The position numbers and the translations under genes are program-made. Below, piece after piece: positions 35,126 through 44,487 of a stretch of 64,000 bases of DNA. The notes under the pieces are model-generated. The model was not told the DNA's origin, made no database searches, and was given only the letters and a program-made list of their open reading frames with translations. The stretch's first letter is position 1. The number at the start of each line of letters is the position of its first letter. This DNA comes from Eutrophovita brisbanensis (GTDB lineage Bacteria > Pseudomonadota > Gammaproteobacteria > Burkholderiales > Eutrophovitaceae): NCBI GenBank assembly GCA_038147395.1, contig JAYQTM010000001.1, positions 310,001-374,000 of the forward strand. Reading direction: 5' to 3'.

Positions 35126-36574
35126 ATGGATAACTTTGACCGACAAGCCGCTCGTGGTAGGGTCGATAGTGTTCAGCAGGCCGCTGAGGAAGTTAGGGCG
35201 ATATTACAAAAGCACGAGATCGTCGAGGGATTGGTGCACCGGCAAGAAATGCCGAGGCAAGATTTGGTTGAAAATCTTGTTCAGAAGCAAAACTTTATCG
35301 AGCTAAAAGATAAGCTCGATTCATTACACCCTGCTGATATCGCGGCAATATTAGAGCAACTGCCTCTTGACGCGAGGATGGTCGTTTGGAATCTCGTCAA
35401 AGCGGACCTCGATGGGGAGATTTTGCTCGAGGTTTCCGATGCGGTCAGAGCAACCCTGATTGCAGACATGGATGCCGATGAATTGGTCGCCGCGACCGAG
35501 CAGCTAGAGGCAGATGAGATTGCTGATCTGGCCCCAGATTTGCCTGATGAGGTGATTGCCGACGTATTTCGGTCGCTGTCTACTGATGAGCGTACGCAGC
35601 TAAGGGCTGCGATGTCGTACCCAGATGATACGGTGGGTGCGCTGATGGATTTTGAAATGGTAACCGTTCGCGAAGATGTATCTCTCGATGTTGTACTGCG
35701 TTATTTGAGGCGACTCGATAGATTACCGGCAAATACGGATAAACTTTTCGTTGTAGATCGACGAGACATACTAAAGGGAGTTTTGTCCATTGGCGACCTC
35801 ATAGTTGCCTCACCTGAATCAGAGGTATCGCAAGTCATGTCGACGGATATTGTTACGTTTAATCCAGATAGTGATGCAGAGAGTGCAGCTCATGCTTTCG
35901 AGCGTTATGACTTGGTCTCTGCGCCGGTTGTGGATGTTCATAACCGAGTGGTCGGAAGAATGACAATTACCGACATTGTCGATTACATCAGGGAAGATGC
36001 AGAGCAAGAATCCCTCGGTAAAGTCGGTCTTCGCGATGAAGATTTATTTTCTTCCGTATGGAATAGTGCGAAAAATCGATGGTTATGGTTGGCTGTGAAT
36101 TTAGGAACAGCATTTTTTGCATCACGGGTGATAGGTATATTCGAGGATTCAATCGAGAAGCTAGTAGCGCTGGCGGCGTTAATGCCAATTGTGGCTGCTA
36201 TTGCAGGTAACTCGGGTAATCAAACGGTTACTTTGATTGTGCGTGCGCTTGCTTTTGATGAAATTACGCGCAGTAACGCTCGTAGTCTTTTATTTAAAGA
36301 AATAGGGATCGCGGTCGTTAATGGCTTATTGTGGGGATCGATTGCTGGTCTGTTTGCTTGGATATTGTACGGAGATATGTCGCTTGGGCTCGTGATGTTG
36401 AGTGCGATGTTGTTGAACCTCATTGTTGGCGCAGCAGTTGGGATGTTGGTCCCCTTGTTTTTACAACGAATCGGGCGAGATCCAGCGATTGGATCTTCGG
36501 TGCTTCTCACGTTTAGCACAGACAGCATGGGTTTTTTTATTTTTCTCGGCCTAGCGACAGTTTTTTTGGTCTGA
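35126..36574 (+). CDS. mgtE: Magnesium transporter MgtE
   Basis: A 482-residue MgtE with the N-terminal superhelical domain (LDSLHPADIAAILEQLPLDA, then LAPDLPDEVIADVFRSL), two CBS domains at about 165-290 (VGALMDFEMVTV, then VSQVMSTDIVTFNPDSD) and a five-span membrane domain beginning near LWLAVNLGTAFFASRVI, with the pore motif AGNSGNQT. The CBS domains sense magnesium and gate the channel. An AAAGGA site precedes the ATG. It is probably a single-gene unit. Confidence 0.93.
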   Translation: MDNFDRQAARGRVDSVQQAAEEVRAILQKHEIVEGLVHRQEMPRQDLVENLVQKQNFIELKDKLDSLHPADIAAILEQLPLDARMVVWNLVKADLDGEILLEVSDAVRATLIADMDADELVAATEQLEADEIADLAPDLPDEVIADVFRSLSTDERTQLRAAMSYPDDTVGALMDFEMVTVREDVSLDVVLRYLRRLDRLPANTDKLFVVDRRDILKGVLSIGDLIVASPESEVSQVMSTDIVTFNPDSDAESAAHAFERYDLVSAPVVDVHNRVVGRMTITDIVDYIREDAEQESLGKVGLRDEDLFSSVWNSAKNRWLWLAVNLGTAFFASRVIGIFEDSIEKLVALAALMPIVAAIAGNSGNQTVTLIVRALAFDEITRSNARSLLFKEIGIAVVNGLLWGSIAGLFAWILYGDMSLGLVMLSAMLLNLIVGAAVGMLVPLFLQRIGRDPAIGSSVLLTFSTDSMGFFIFLGLATVFLV

Positions 36575-36632
36575 ACTTCCTCGTCGTGGAGAGGGTCTGA
36601 GGATAGTCTACTTAAAATAATAATGTGATTCC

Positions 36633-37583
36633 ATGGCGCTTCGATTCTCAGATCCTACAGTGTTACCCTCAGATATTACGCCGGAGACTGTTTTTAATAA
36701 CAGACGACGATTTATATCAGCGTCTTTCGCTTCGTCATCGTTAATCTTGCTCCCCAACGCGAGAGCGGATCAAGTAGCAAATAACTCAAAGGTATCGTTA
36801 GATTTTAAGGAAAGTGAATTTTCCACTGATGAGGAGTTGACTTCAAAACATGATGCAACGACTTATAACAATTTCTATGAATTTGGTACGGACAAAGAAG
36901 ACCCCGTGAAACATGCGCACTTAATGAAAACTCAGGGCTGGCAACTAAGCGTTGAAGGGGAAGTTCATAAACCAAAAATATTTGATTTAGACGCTTTATT
37001 GCAGCTCGCACCGCTAGAGGAGCGAGTCTATCGTCTAAGGTGCGTTGAAGCATGGTCCATGGTCATTCCTTGGTTGGGTTTTCCTTTAAGTACATTATTG
37101 AAGATGGTCGAGCCTACAGGTAACGCAAAGTTCGTCGAATTTTTATCCTTACATGATCCGGAGCAGATGCCGGGACAAAATTACAACGTACTCGATTGGC
37201 CGTACATCGAGGGACTACGTATCGATGAGGCGATGAATCCATTGACCCTTCTCACTTTAGGGATGTATGGCCATCGTTTGCCGAACCAAAACGGGGCGCC
37301 GGTCAGACTGGTTACCCCTTGGAAATATGGTTTTAAAAGTGCCAAGTCGATTGTTAAAATCAAGCTGGTTGAAAAGCAGCCGGTGAGCTCATGGAATAAA
37401 GCGAGCCCGAATGAGTACGGTTTCTACTCTAATGTAAATCCAGCGGTATCTCATCCACGATGGAGCCAAAGAAAGGAGAGACGCATTGGAGAGTTTTTCA
37501 AGAGGGATACGATGATGTTCAATGGGTACGGTGAATGGGTGTCTGAACTTTATCGTGATATGGATCTAACTAAATATTTTTGA
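36633..37583 (+). CDS. msrP: Protein-methionine-sulfoxide reductase catalytic subunit
   Basis: A 316-residue periplasmic molybdopterin enzyme. It has a Tat-type signal with RRRF at 24-27 and a cleavage region near NARAD, the molybdenum-ligand Cys137 in YRLRCVEAWSM, and the YedY segments YNVLDWPYIEGLRIDEAMN and APVRLVTPWKYGFKSAKSIV. It repairs oxidised methionine in periplasmic proteins using electrons from MsrQ, encoded next. The motif reads RRRFISA, a slight variant of the usual Tat box. Confidence 0.93.
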   Translation: MALRFSDPTVLPSDITPETVFNNRRRFISASFASSSLILLPNARADQVANNSKVSLDFKESEFSTDEELTSKHDATTYNNFYEFGTDKEDPVKHAHLMKTQGWQLSVEGEVHKPKIFDLDALLQLAPLEERVYRLRCVEAWSMVIPWLGFPLSTLLKMVEPTGNAKFVEFLSLHDPEQMPGQNYNVLDWPYIEGLRIDEAMNPLTLLTLGMYGHRLPNQNGAPVRLVTPWKYGFKSAKSIVKIKLVEKQPVSSWNKASPNEYGFYSNVNPAVSHPRWSQRKERRIGEFFKRDTMMFNGYGEWVSELYRDMDLTKYF

Positions 37584-37624
37584 GCTAAAAAAGTTTTCAC
37601 GTTTAACCCGATGGTGAGTCTCCC

Positions 37625-38215
37625 GTGTTGAGTGCGCGAAAGATTCGCATGTTTTGCGTGGCGTTGTCCTGTTTTCCTCTTCTTTATTTGATTTTTAAAG
37701 GCGCTAACCAAGATCTCACAGCGAATCCAATTGAATATGTTTCTCAGTTTACTGGTTGGTGGTCTCTTACATTCTTGATCATCACATTGTCAATTACACC
37801 GGCTAGAGAGATATTTAATCAACCTCGACTATTCCCTCTTAGAAGAACTTTTGGATTGGTAACTTTTTCTTACGCTTCTCTACACATGGCGATGTGGGCA
37901 TTTGTCGATCAACTGCTTGATGTCGAGGCGATCTTTCAAGATGTGACTGAGAGGCCATTTATTTATCTTGGCGTTGGGGCATATATTGGCTTGACCATAT
38001 TGGCGTTGACTTCACGTTGGAGTATCAGAAGACGGATTGGCGAACGTTCATGGGAGCGGCTCCATAGAGGGATTTATGTTGTGAGCCTCTTGGCTGTCAG
38101 TCATTTTTTTATATTAGTCAAGAGAGATACGACTGAGCCTCTTCTTTTTTGTTTGGTATTACTTGTGCTTTTAGGTTACCGAGGTATCTCAAAAATACTG
38201 AGTATGACTCGGTAA
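37625..38215 (+). CDS. msrQ: MsrPQ heme-binding membrane subunit
   Basis: A 196-residue ferric-reductase-like membrane protein with about six spans. The segments TGWWSLTFLIITLSITP, RTFGLVTFSYASLHMAMW (heme His) and RLHRGIYVVSLLAVSHFFIL (two His) are the YedZ marks. It passes electrons from the quinone pool or cytosolic flavin to MsrP. It starts at GTG 37625 or the TTG directly after. It follows msrP by 41 bases. Confidence 0.92.
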   Translation: MLSARKIRMFCVALSCFPLLYLIFKGANQDLTANPIEYVSQFTGWWSLTFLIITLSITPAREIFNQPRLFPLRRTFGLVTFSYASLHMAMWAFVDQLLDVEAIFQDVTERPFIYLGVGAYIGLTILALTSRWSIRRRIGERSWERLHRGIYVVSLLAVSHFFILVKRDTTEPLLFCLVLLVLLGYRGISKILSMTR

Positions 38216-38232
38216 GCCATGAGGGTGGGAGA

Positions 38233-39009
38233 TCATTTTTTTTCGTTGCCTAAGTTTTGTGTGGTGATATATGTCCCAAGCAAAATGCCGACAAATCCAA
38301 TCAAATCGATCGGGTGAAGAGCCTCTTGCAAGAAAATCCAAGCTAGAAAAGAAGCAACGACTGGCTCTAGAAGAACGATTGTTGAGACAGTCGTAGCGCT
38401 CAGTGTCCTTACGCTTAAATTAATTAACGTGTGACCGATCAGTTGCGGCACGATCGCGATTGATACAACGTACGTAAAAGCAATAGTTGTTAATTTAAAA
38501 GATGAACCGCGATCGAATAACAAAATGAAAATAAGCACCCAAATAGTGCTCGCGAGATATGTTAAAAAAACATATGTCTGGAATCCAATTGCGCTGCGTA
38601 ACTTACGGCCTATGATGAGATGTGCCGCAATCGATATTGCCCCGATAATCGCGAATGCCTCCCCGAGCATTGATGATCCTTCGTCGGATGAAGTGACATG
38701 ATCCGGGCCATAAAAAATAAAATAACTACTTGCTAACGCGAGGAGTATCCCGTAACACGCTCGTCTTGATGCGGTTTCCTTTAAATAAAAGTATCCGATG
38801 AGTGTGACCCATACTGGGGTTGTTGTGACTAAGAATGTGCTCTTCGCGACTGTCGTATGTTCAAGTGAGATGATCCAAAATATAAAGTGGCTTGCTAGAA
38901 AAAAACCGGATATGGCCACTGTAAAAAAAATCTTTTGGTCGAGGCGTTTGAATTCACTATAGATTCGCTGCCTAAAGAAAGCACCGATTAGAAGCGTAGC
39001 GATCCCCAT
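38233..39009 (-). CDS. EamA/DMT-family transporter with an unclear start
   Basis: The frame from the first ATG gives 258 residues and about nine spans, including FFLASHFIFWIISLEHTTVA and the second EamA repeat (LLEPVVASFLAWIFLQEALH). The same frame continues upstream without a stop to about 39150 and encodes a typical first span (VLLLAVVCISTAAILV, then SVIALYRMG). It lacks ATG, GTG or TTG there; only ATT 39144 or CTG 39141 is available. So either a rare start codon or a lost base is involved. The substrate is unknown; relatives export amino acids or other metabolites. Confidence 0.75.
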   Translation of the reverse strand: MGIATLLIGAFFRQRIYSEFKRLDQKIFFTVAISGFFLASHFIFWIISLEHTTVAKSTFLVTTTPVWVTLIGYFYLKETASRRACYGILLALASSYFIFYGPDHVTSSDEGSSMLGEAFAIIGAISIAAHLIIGRKLRSAIGFQTYVFLTYLASTIWVLIFILLFDRGSSFKLTTIAFTYVVSIAIVPQLIGHTLINLSVRTLSATTVSTIVLLEPVVASFLAWIFLQEALHPIDLIGFVGILLGTYITTQNLGNEKK

Positions 39010-39151
39010 TCGGTAGAGAGCAATTACGCTGGATGTTGCACTTTCGATTTGAGCTTTTCGGACTAAGATCGCCGCTGTTGATATGCATACAACGGCGAGC
39101 AGTAAGACGGTTTTTGCGTTTGTCTTGTGAAGCCGAGGCAGAATTGTTTTA

Positions 39152-39601
39152 TTAGTTCAGTTTGTCGGGAGGTGCGGGCGCAGTTGGTAGTGCATACACA
39201 TCAATGCCCTCATCCTGAAGTTCTTGAATGGCCTCGCCCGAGGCCTCTCCACGAATTGAGCGGTTTTCGGTTTCGCCGTAGTGAATTTTTCGCGCCTCCT
39301 CTGGAAACTTAGAGCCTACATCCTCAGTATTTTTTACCACGTACTCCATAAATTTGTTGTGGAGGTCCTGAAGATTGATTCCTGCGAGGGCGGTTTCCTT
39401 GCTTTTAACGCTAGGCAGGGTATTTTTAGTCGCATTTTTGGTGCTGACATAGGGCGCTGACAATTTCTTCGATACGTCTACCGAGCCGCATGCTGGGCAT
39501 GCGACCTGGTCATCTGCCAATTGTTTATCGAAGTCCTCAGGTGATGTAAACCAGCCCTCAAAGTGGTGTTCTTGATCACAGGCTAAGTTGTAAACGATCA
39601 T
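39152..39601 (-). CDS. DUF1178 family protein
   Basis: A 149-residue protein that begins MIVYNLACDQEHHFEGWF with a later CPACGS pair, the DUF1178 pattern in which a zinc ribbon is formed by Cys and His residues. The C-terminal part has MEYVVKNTEDVGSKFPEEA and IHYGETENRSIRGEASGEA. Function unknown; it is cytoplasmic. It lies between lysA and the EamA transporter on the same strand. Confidence 0.85.
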   Translation of the reverse strand: MIVYNLACDQEHHFEGWFTSPEDFDKQLADDQVACPACGSVDVSKKLSAPYVSTKNATKNTLPSVKSKETALAGINLQDLHNKFMEYVVKNTEDVGSKFPEEARKIHYGETENRSIRGEASGEAIQELQDEGIDVYALPTAPAPPDKLN

Positions 39602-39697
39602 GTTATGTGATGCCTATTGTGTGTTTCTAGAAATATTCTACCGGATTAAGCCTTCAGCTTTTATGTTGGGGTATTGATGTGGATTTCAAGGCCTTTA

Positions 39698-40954
39698 TTA
39701 CGTTAAGCAGCCTTTTTCGAGCGCAATAAGATCGTCCACGGTCTCTCTTGATCGGATTAGCTGACACGTGTCACGGTCGACTAACACTTCTGCGGCTCGG
39801 GGTCGAGTATTGTAGTTCGAACTCATTGTCATCCCGTAGGCTCCCACCGAGTGTATCGCGAGTACATCTCCTTCACTTGCGTCCAATGAGCGATCGGTGC
39901 CCAGAAAGTCTCCTGTTTCGCATATTGGCCCAACGACGTCATAGGTTTGATGTGAACGAGTATCTCCCAATTCTGCTGATGATGCTTTTTCGATGCGATG
40001 ATATGCGTCATATAGTGATGGGCGCGCTAAATCGTTCATTGCTGCATCAACGACAATGAAATTCTTGTGTGGCCCCTCTTTCACATATTCAACACGAGTC
40101 AGGAGCACGCCGGCATCTCCAACGATCGATCTCCCCGGTTCGATGATGATCTCCTCGTGTCGACCCCGCATCACCTCACATAGCATTGACACGAATGATT
40201 CGCGACTCGCCGGCACCTCGTCTTTGTATGATATCCCTAGCCCACCACCAAAATCGATATGTTTAACTCGAATTCCTGTTGAGGCAAGCTTGTCGGCAAG
40301 ATCAATAATAATTTCTGCTGCCTCCCGCATCGGTGCGAGCTGCGTGAGCTGAGAGCCAATGTGACAATCGATACCAATAGGTTCAATGCATGGCAGGTCT
40401 TTAGCATGTTGGTAAATATCGAGGGCATTCTCAATTTCCACGCCAAATTTATTTTCTTTGAGACCAGTCGATATGTAGGGGTGCGTTTTGGCATCTACAT
40501 TTGGATTAACGCGAAGACTTATCGGAGCAGTTTGGTTTAATTCTGAGGCGATAGTCGAAATTCGTTTGAGTTCTGAAACGGATTCAACATTGAAGCATTT
40601 GATACCAACCGCAAGTGCCCGCGCGATTTCCTGATGATTTTTCCCAACACCAGAAAAGACGATTTTTTTTGGATCTCCTCCGGAAATGAGGACGCGTTCG
40701 AGCTCACCCCCAGAGACAATGTCAAACCCACTCCCAAGTTTTGCCAGTAATTGAATGACAGACAAATTTGAGTTTGCTTTGACGGCATAGCAGACCAAAT
40801 GATCGAAGCGGTCGAATGTTCTATCAAAGCTCAAGAAGTTATCTTTGATTGTGTTTGCAGAGTAGACGTAGCATGGGGTGCCGAATTGCTGTGCAATATC
40901 TACTGATTTGAGATCTTCGACGTATAGATCCTTCCCCAGTCGGTGGATGGTCAT
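39698..40954 (-). CDS. lysA: Diaminopimelate decarboxylase
   Basis: It makes lysine from meso-diaminopimelate. The 418-residue PLP enzyme shows Lys59 in CYAVKANSN, FSGVGKNHQEI, GIDCHIGSQL, IEPGRSIVGDAG and, at the dimer active site, GPICETGDFLG with YGMTMSSNYNTRPR. Its ATG overlaps the lptM stop by four bases. The lptM-lysA order is common in gammaproteobacteria; dapF, the usual next gene, is not here. Confidence 0.94.
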   Translation of the reverse strand: MTIHRLGKDLYVEDLKSVDIAQQFGTPCYVYSANTIKDNFLSFDRTFDRFDHLVCYAVKANSNLSVIQLLAKLGSGFDIVSGGELERVLISGGDPKKIVFSGVGKNHQEIARALAVGIKCFNVESVSELKRISTIASELNQTAPISLRVNPNVDAKTHPYISTGLKENKFGVEIENALDIYQHAKDLPCIEPIGIDCHIGSQLTQLAPMREAAEIIIDLADKLASTGIRVKHIDFGGGLGISYKDEVPASRESFVSMLCEVMRGRHEEIIIEPGRSIVGDAGVLLTRVEYVKEGPHKNFIVVDAAMNDLARPSLYDAYHRIEKASSAELGDTRSHQTYDVVGPICETGDFLGTDRSLDASEGDVLAIHSVGAYGMTMSSNYNTRPRAAEVLVDRDTCQLIRSRETVDDLIALEKGCLT

Positions 40955-41163
40955 TTATTAGTCTCCGATGATGTTTGAGTCGTTGCTTCGCAATTCTCCC
41001 CCTCTTTTTTCGTGCTTTGAGGGTCTTGGCAAACGTTTTGTGTCGTCGCTGTATCGCCAGTAGGGAGGTAGAGTGGTCCTGTTTGTCCGCAACCAGAGAC
41101 CCCATTGATAAAGAGTGCGAGAGCAATCCCCTTCAGAGCGACTTTGTCGTAGCCTCTATCCAA
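40951..41163 (-). CDS. lptM: LPS-assembly lipoprotein LptM (YifL-like)
   Basis: A 70-residue lipoprotein with a hydrophobic stretch (LKGIALALFINGVSG), the lipobox Cys25 and the family signature CGQTGPLYLP. LptM helps oxidative maturation of LptD. No ATG is present in frame; TTG 41163 has GAGG seven bases ahead and lies inside the end of plsC, overlapping it by 31 bases. The tail after the signature is polar. It is translationally coupled to lysA. Confidence 0.78.
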   Translation of the reverse strand: MDRGYDKVALKGIALALFINGVSGCGQTGPLYLPTGDTATTQNVCQDPQSTKKEGENCEATTQTSSETNK

Positions 41164-41837
41164 TCTTTAACCTCGTCTATGAGCTGGTTTGGATCTTTGC
41201 TCGTTGTCGGTATGGGTGGCCCAACCACGACTGAGATCATCCCAGGCTTTTTTAGGAACGCATTTTTCGGCCATACCTTACCAGCATTATGAGCGATTGG
41301 CACTATGGGAACGTTTAATTTTCGAGCGAGCCATGCCCCTCCAATTTGGTAATCACCGGTTTCGTCAGGAGCGACGCGAGTGCCCTCAGGAAATATGACG
41401 ATATACCATCCATCGCGTATTCTATTGTTTCCTTGTTCGAGCATTTTTTTTAATGCGCGTGGACCGTTGCGCCGGTCAATCGCAATCGGGTTCATCATCG
41501 CAAGACCCCACCCAAAGAATGGAATCCACAGAAGACTTTTTTTCAGTACCCACACCTGAGGGGGGAGAAGGACTTGGAAAGCCACAGTCTCCCAAGCTGA
41601 TTGATGCTTCGACATAATCACGCAAGGCGTTTTTGGCAGATTCTCGAGACCGTCGACCTCATATCTGATGCCAACGATTAATCTCGCGGTAATCGTAACG
41701 AGTTTGGACCACGTGGTGATGATTCGATAACGACCTCGTGCACTTAACGGCGCTGTGAGCGGCGCTATTGTCGCGAAAATCACGGTCAGGGTGATTCTCA
41801 AAACCTCAAAGAGGACACATCGGATGATAGAGATCAC
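41133..41837 (-). CDS. plsC: 1-acyl-sn-glycerol-3-phosphate acyltransferase
   Basis: A 234-residue membrane-associated acyltransferase with an N-terminal hydrophobic helix. Motif I is the HX4E form (KHQSAWET) often seen in gammaproteobacterial PlsC. Motif III is FPEGTR, and IPIVPIAHNAGKVWP forms motif IV. It makes phosphatidic acid. Its start overlaps the gmhB stop by 4 bases, and lptM begins inside its 3' end. Confidence 0.88.
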   Translation of the reverse strand: MISIIRCVLFEVLRITLTVIFATIAPLTAPLSARGRYRIITTWSKLVTITARLIVGIRYEVDGLENLPKTPCVIMSKHQSAWETVAFQVLLPPQVWVLKKSLLWIPFFGWGLAMMNPIAIDRRNGPRALKKMLEQGNNRIRDGWYIVIFPEGTRVAPDETGDYQIGGAWLARKLNVPIVPIAHNAGKVWPKNAFLKKPGMISVVVGPPIPTTSKDPNQLIDEVKDWIEATTKSL

Positions 41838-42376
41838 GAGGCTGTCGAAACGAGATACTTTACAGCTTCATTGAGGTCGGAGAACTCTATCGTACTCGGT
41901 GGAAGTTGCGAATCCTGAGCCGTCTTTTTCCCCTTGCCCGTGTGTACCAGTATTGGTTGCGCGCCAACAGTTGAAGCCGCCTGAAGATCTCTGAGCGAAT
42001 CCCCGATGAGAGGCACATCCGTTAAATCAACGTTAAATCTTTTCGCGATCCCGAGTAACATGCCTGCCTTTGGTTTTCTGCAATCGCAATTGATTTCTGC
42101 CGGATGAGGGCAGAAGAACAGCGCATCGATTCTCCCACCGACATGCGCTAGAGCTCGATACATCTTGTCGTTTATGGCGTTTAGAGTAGACATGTCAAAC
42201 AGACCTCGTCCAACCCCCGATTGATTTGTTGCAACCACTACGCGAAAGCCCATGTGATTGAGTCTTGCGATGGCCTCTAAACTTTGGGGAATTGGCTTCC
42301 ATTCGGACGGACTTTTAATATATTGATCACTGTCTTCATTAATTACACCATCTCGATCGAGGATGACAAGCTTCAC
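41834..42376 (-). CDS. gmhB: D-glycero-beta-D-manno-heptose 1,7-bisphosphate 7-phosphatase
   Basis: A 180-residue HAD phosphatase for LPS heptose synthesis. The nucleophile motif is ILDRDGVIN, followed by the zinc-binding loop CPHPAEINCDCRKPKAGM, motif II ATNQSGVGRG and motif III/IV LIGDSLRDLQAA. It lies between glyS and plsC, an arrangement typical for gammaproteobacteria. Confidence 0.92.
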   Translation of the reverse strand: MKLVILDRDGVINEDSDQYIKSPSEWKPIPQSLEAIARLNHMGFRVVVATNQSGVGRGLFDMSTLNAINDKMYRALAHVGGRIDALFFCPHPAEINCDCRKPKAGMLLGIAKRFNVDLTDVPLIGDSLRDLQAASTVGAQPILVHTGKGKKTAQDSQLPPSTIEFSDLNEAVKYLVSTAS

Positions 42377-42384
42377 TGTTTTTC

Positions 42385-44487
42385 CTATTGAGTCGAGAGC
42401 ACGGAGAGGTCTCCGACGCAGTTCATCAATATTGAAAGATTTGATAGCAATGCAAGACGATTTGTTTTTTCCGACTCATCATCACTGATCACCATTACAT
42501 TCTCGAAGAACTGGTCAATAGATTCTCGAGCTGTACAAAGTAACTTGAGGGCGTCCCCATATTTTCGGTCAGAAATGTAAGAGTTGATTTCTGGTGTAAG
42601 CGCGTGGATTGTATTGTGAAGCGTGATTTCCTCGCTAAGCGAGAGTAGTGATTCATTGATCGAGTTTGTGAGTGCTGGGTTTTTGTTTAAGATGTTTTTG
42701 ATGCGTTTATTTGCCGCGGCAAGTGCTTTTGCATCATCTGTATTAGAAAATGCTTGGAGTGCAATGAGTCTGTCCTGAACTAAGTTGAGGCTATTTGACT
42801 CTGTTGCGAGAATGGCTTCAATTTCTTCACTGGATGCTCCGCGATCTTTTAAGTACCCACGGAGGCGGTCTATGATGAATTCTTTAATCGCGTCGTGATC
42901 AATGTTTACGTTAGGGTTGTCGGAGAATAACTCTTTACCCCAATTGATAAGTTGATCGATCCGTAGGTCTAAGTTATTGTCGATGAGTATTCTGATGATT
43001 CCGATTGCTTGTCGCCTAAGGGCGAATGGGTCCTTGTCCCCTGTGGGGGTAAGGCCAATGCCAAAAATACCGATGAGCATCTCGATTTTATCTGCGAGCG
43101 CAACGCAAGTTGACACATCGTTTGTGGGCAGCGAATCATTTGCGAAACGAGGCCGGTAATGCTGCTCTATGGACTCGGCAACGGTATTATCCTCACCCTG
43201 TGCTCTTGCATAGTAGTTGCCGATAATTCCCTGGAGTTCGGGGAACTCGCCCACCATATCGGTCATCAAATCTGCCTTACAGAGCCATGCGGCTCGGCTA
43301 GTTTTTTCGACATTAATGCTTTGGCTTTCGGCGATCGAAATCGCAAGTTTTTGAATACGTACTACGCGCTCGTACTGACTCCCAAGTTTGTTGTGGAACA
43401 CCACCGCTTTGAGTTTTTCGACTTGGTCAGTGAGCGGTGATGCGAGGTCGGATTCGTAAAAGAACTGAGCATCAGCTAGTCGCGGCCGGATCACCTTCTC
43501 GTTACCCTCAATAATATTTTTTGGGTCATCACTTGCCATATTGCTCACAATGAGAAACTTTGCTGCTAGTTTCTTTTTTTCGTTGAACAGCGGAAAGTAT
43601 TTCTGATTTGATTTCATCGTGAGGATCAGGCATTCCTCTGGTACCGATAAATATTTCTCTTCAAATTTGGCCGGGTAGACGACTGGCCATTCCACGAGTG
43701 CCGTTACCTCGTCTAGCAAAGCATCATCTTCATCGATCAACAGTCCATGGACTTCGGATTGACGTCTTAGCTCGGCCAAGATTTTTTTCTTTCGCTCGTC
43801 AAAACTAGCAATAACGTACCCATCGTCCAGCATGATTTTTTCGTAATCGGACGCTTGGGTAAGTTTGATAACTTTTTTTGTTGACAGAAACCGGTGTCCT
43901 TGTGTCGTGTCGCTGGCGACAATGCCCAGGCAAGAAACTTCGAGGGTTTGGGAGCCATGGAGCACCAACAATCCACGAGCTGGTCGGGCAAACCGCACGG
44001 TCTCAAAGGATGCCTCAAGCTGATAGGTCATTACTTTCGGAATGGGTAAATTTGAAATCGATTTTTCGATCGCTGCTTGTAATTCAGCTTCTAAGCTCGC
44101 CCCTGCCTTTGTGTGGTGGATATGCAAGAAATCCATCTTCCCATCGTTCCGAACTACGATATCTTTTACGCTATGAATCGAGAGATTGAGGCTTTCTAGT
44201 TTTTTGACAAGTGAGGTGCTGGGAGAGCCGTCGTCAGTTAAGCCAACTTTTTTTGGCATCAGTTTTACGTCGACTGTTTGTTGTGGCGCAGTTGAAAGCA
44301 CCTCATCAATGAGTACGGCTAGTCTTCTTGGGGTGCTAAAAATCCTGTGTTGCGTGTTCTCTGAACACAATTCTTTTTGCTTTAAATGCTGAAATATCTG
44401 GTTGCCAAACTCAACGCCCAACTTTTTTAAAGCCTTGGGAGGGAGCTCCTCGGTCAGCAATTCTACGAGAAGTGGTTTGCGACTCAT
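42385..44487 (-). CDS. glyS: Glycyl-tRNA synthetase beta subunit
   Basis: A 700-residue beta chain of the heterotetrameric enzyme. It begins KPLLVELLTEELPPKALKKL, has FSTPRRLAVLI, TALVEWPVVYPAKFEEKYLS and ARLADAQFFYESDL, and the HD-like segment DLMTDMVGEFPELQGIIGNY followed by DPFALRRQAIGIIRIL. The C-terminal half carries the tRNA-binding domain. The ATG overlaps the glyQ stop by four bases. Confidence 0.95.
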   Translation of the reverse strand: MSRKPLLVELLTEELPPKALKKLGVEFGNQIFQHLKQKELCSENTQHRIFSTPRRLAVLIDEVLSTAPQQTVDVKLMPKKVGLTDDGSPSTSLVKKLESLNLSIHSVKDIVVRNDGKMDFLHIHHTKAGASLEAELQAAIEKSISNLPIPKVMTYQLEASFETVRFARPARGLLVLHGSQTLEVSCLGIVASDTTQGHRFLSTKKVIKLTQASDYEKIMLDDGYVIASFDERKKKILAELRRQSEVHGLLIDEDDALLDEVTALVEWPVVYPAKFEEKYLSVPEECLILTMKSNQKYFPLFNEKKKLAAKFLIVSNMASDDPKNIIEGNEKVIRPRLADAQFFYESDLASPLTDQVEKLKAVVFHNKLGSQYERVVRIQKLAISIAESQSINVEKTSRAAWLCKADLMTDMVGEFPELQGIIGNYYARAQGEDNTVAESIEQHYRPRFANDSLPTNDVSTCVALADKIEMLIGIFGIGLTPTGDKDPFALRRQAIGIIRILIDNNLDLRIDQLINWGKELFSDNPNVNIDHDAIKEFIIDRLRGYLKDRGASSEEIEAILATESNSLNLVQDRLIALQAFSNTDDAKALAAANKRIKNILNKNPALTNSINESLLSLSEEITLHNTIHALTPEINSYISDRKYGDALKLLCTARESIDQFFENVMVISDDESEKTNRLALLSNLSILMNCVGDLSVLSTQ

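Noticed and set aside
41133..41837. plsC inactivated because motif I is HX4E rather than HX4D
   Set aside because: The KHQSAWET form is a recurrent variant of gammaproteobacterial PlsC and the remaining motifs are intact.
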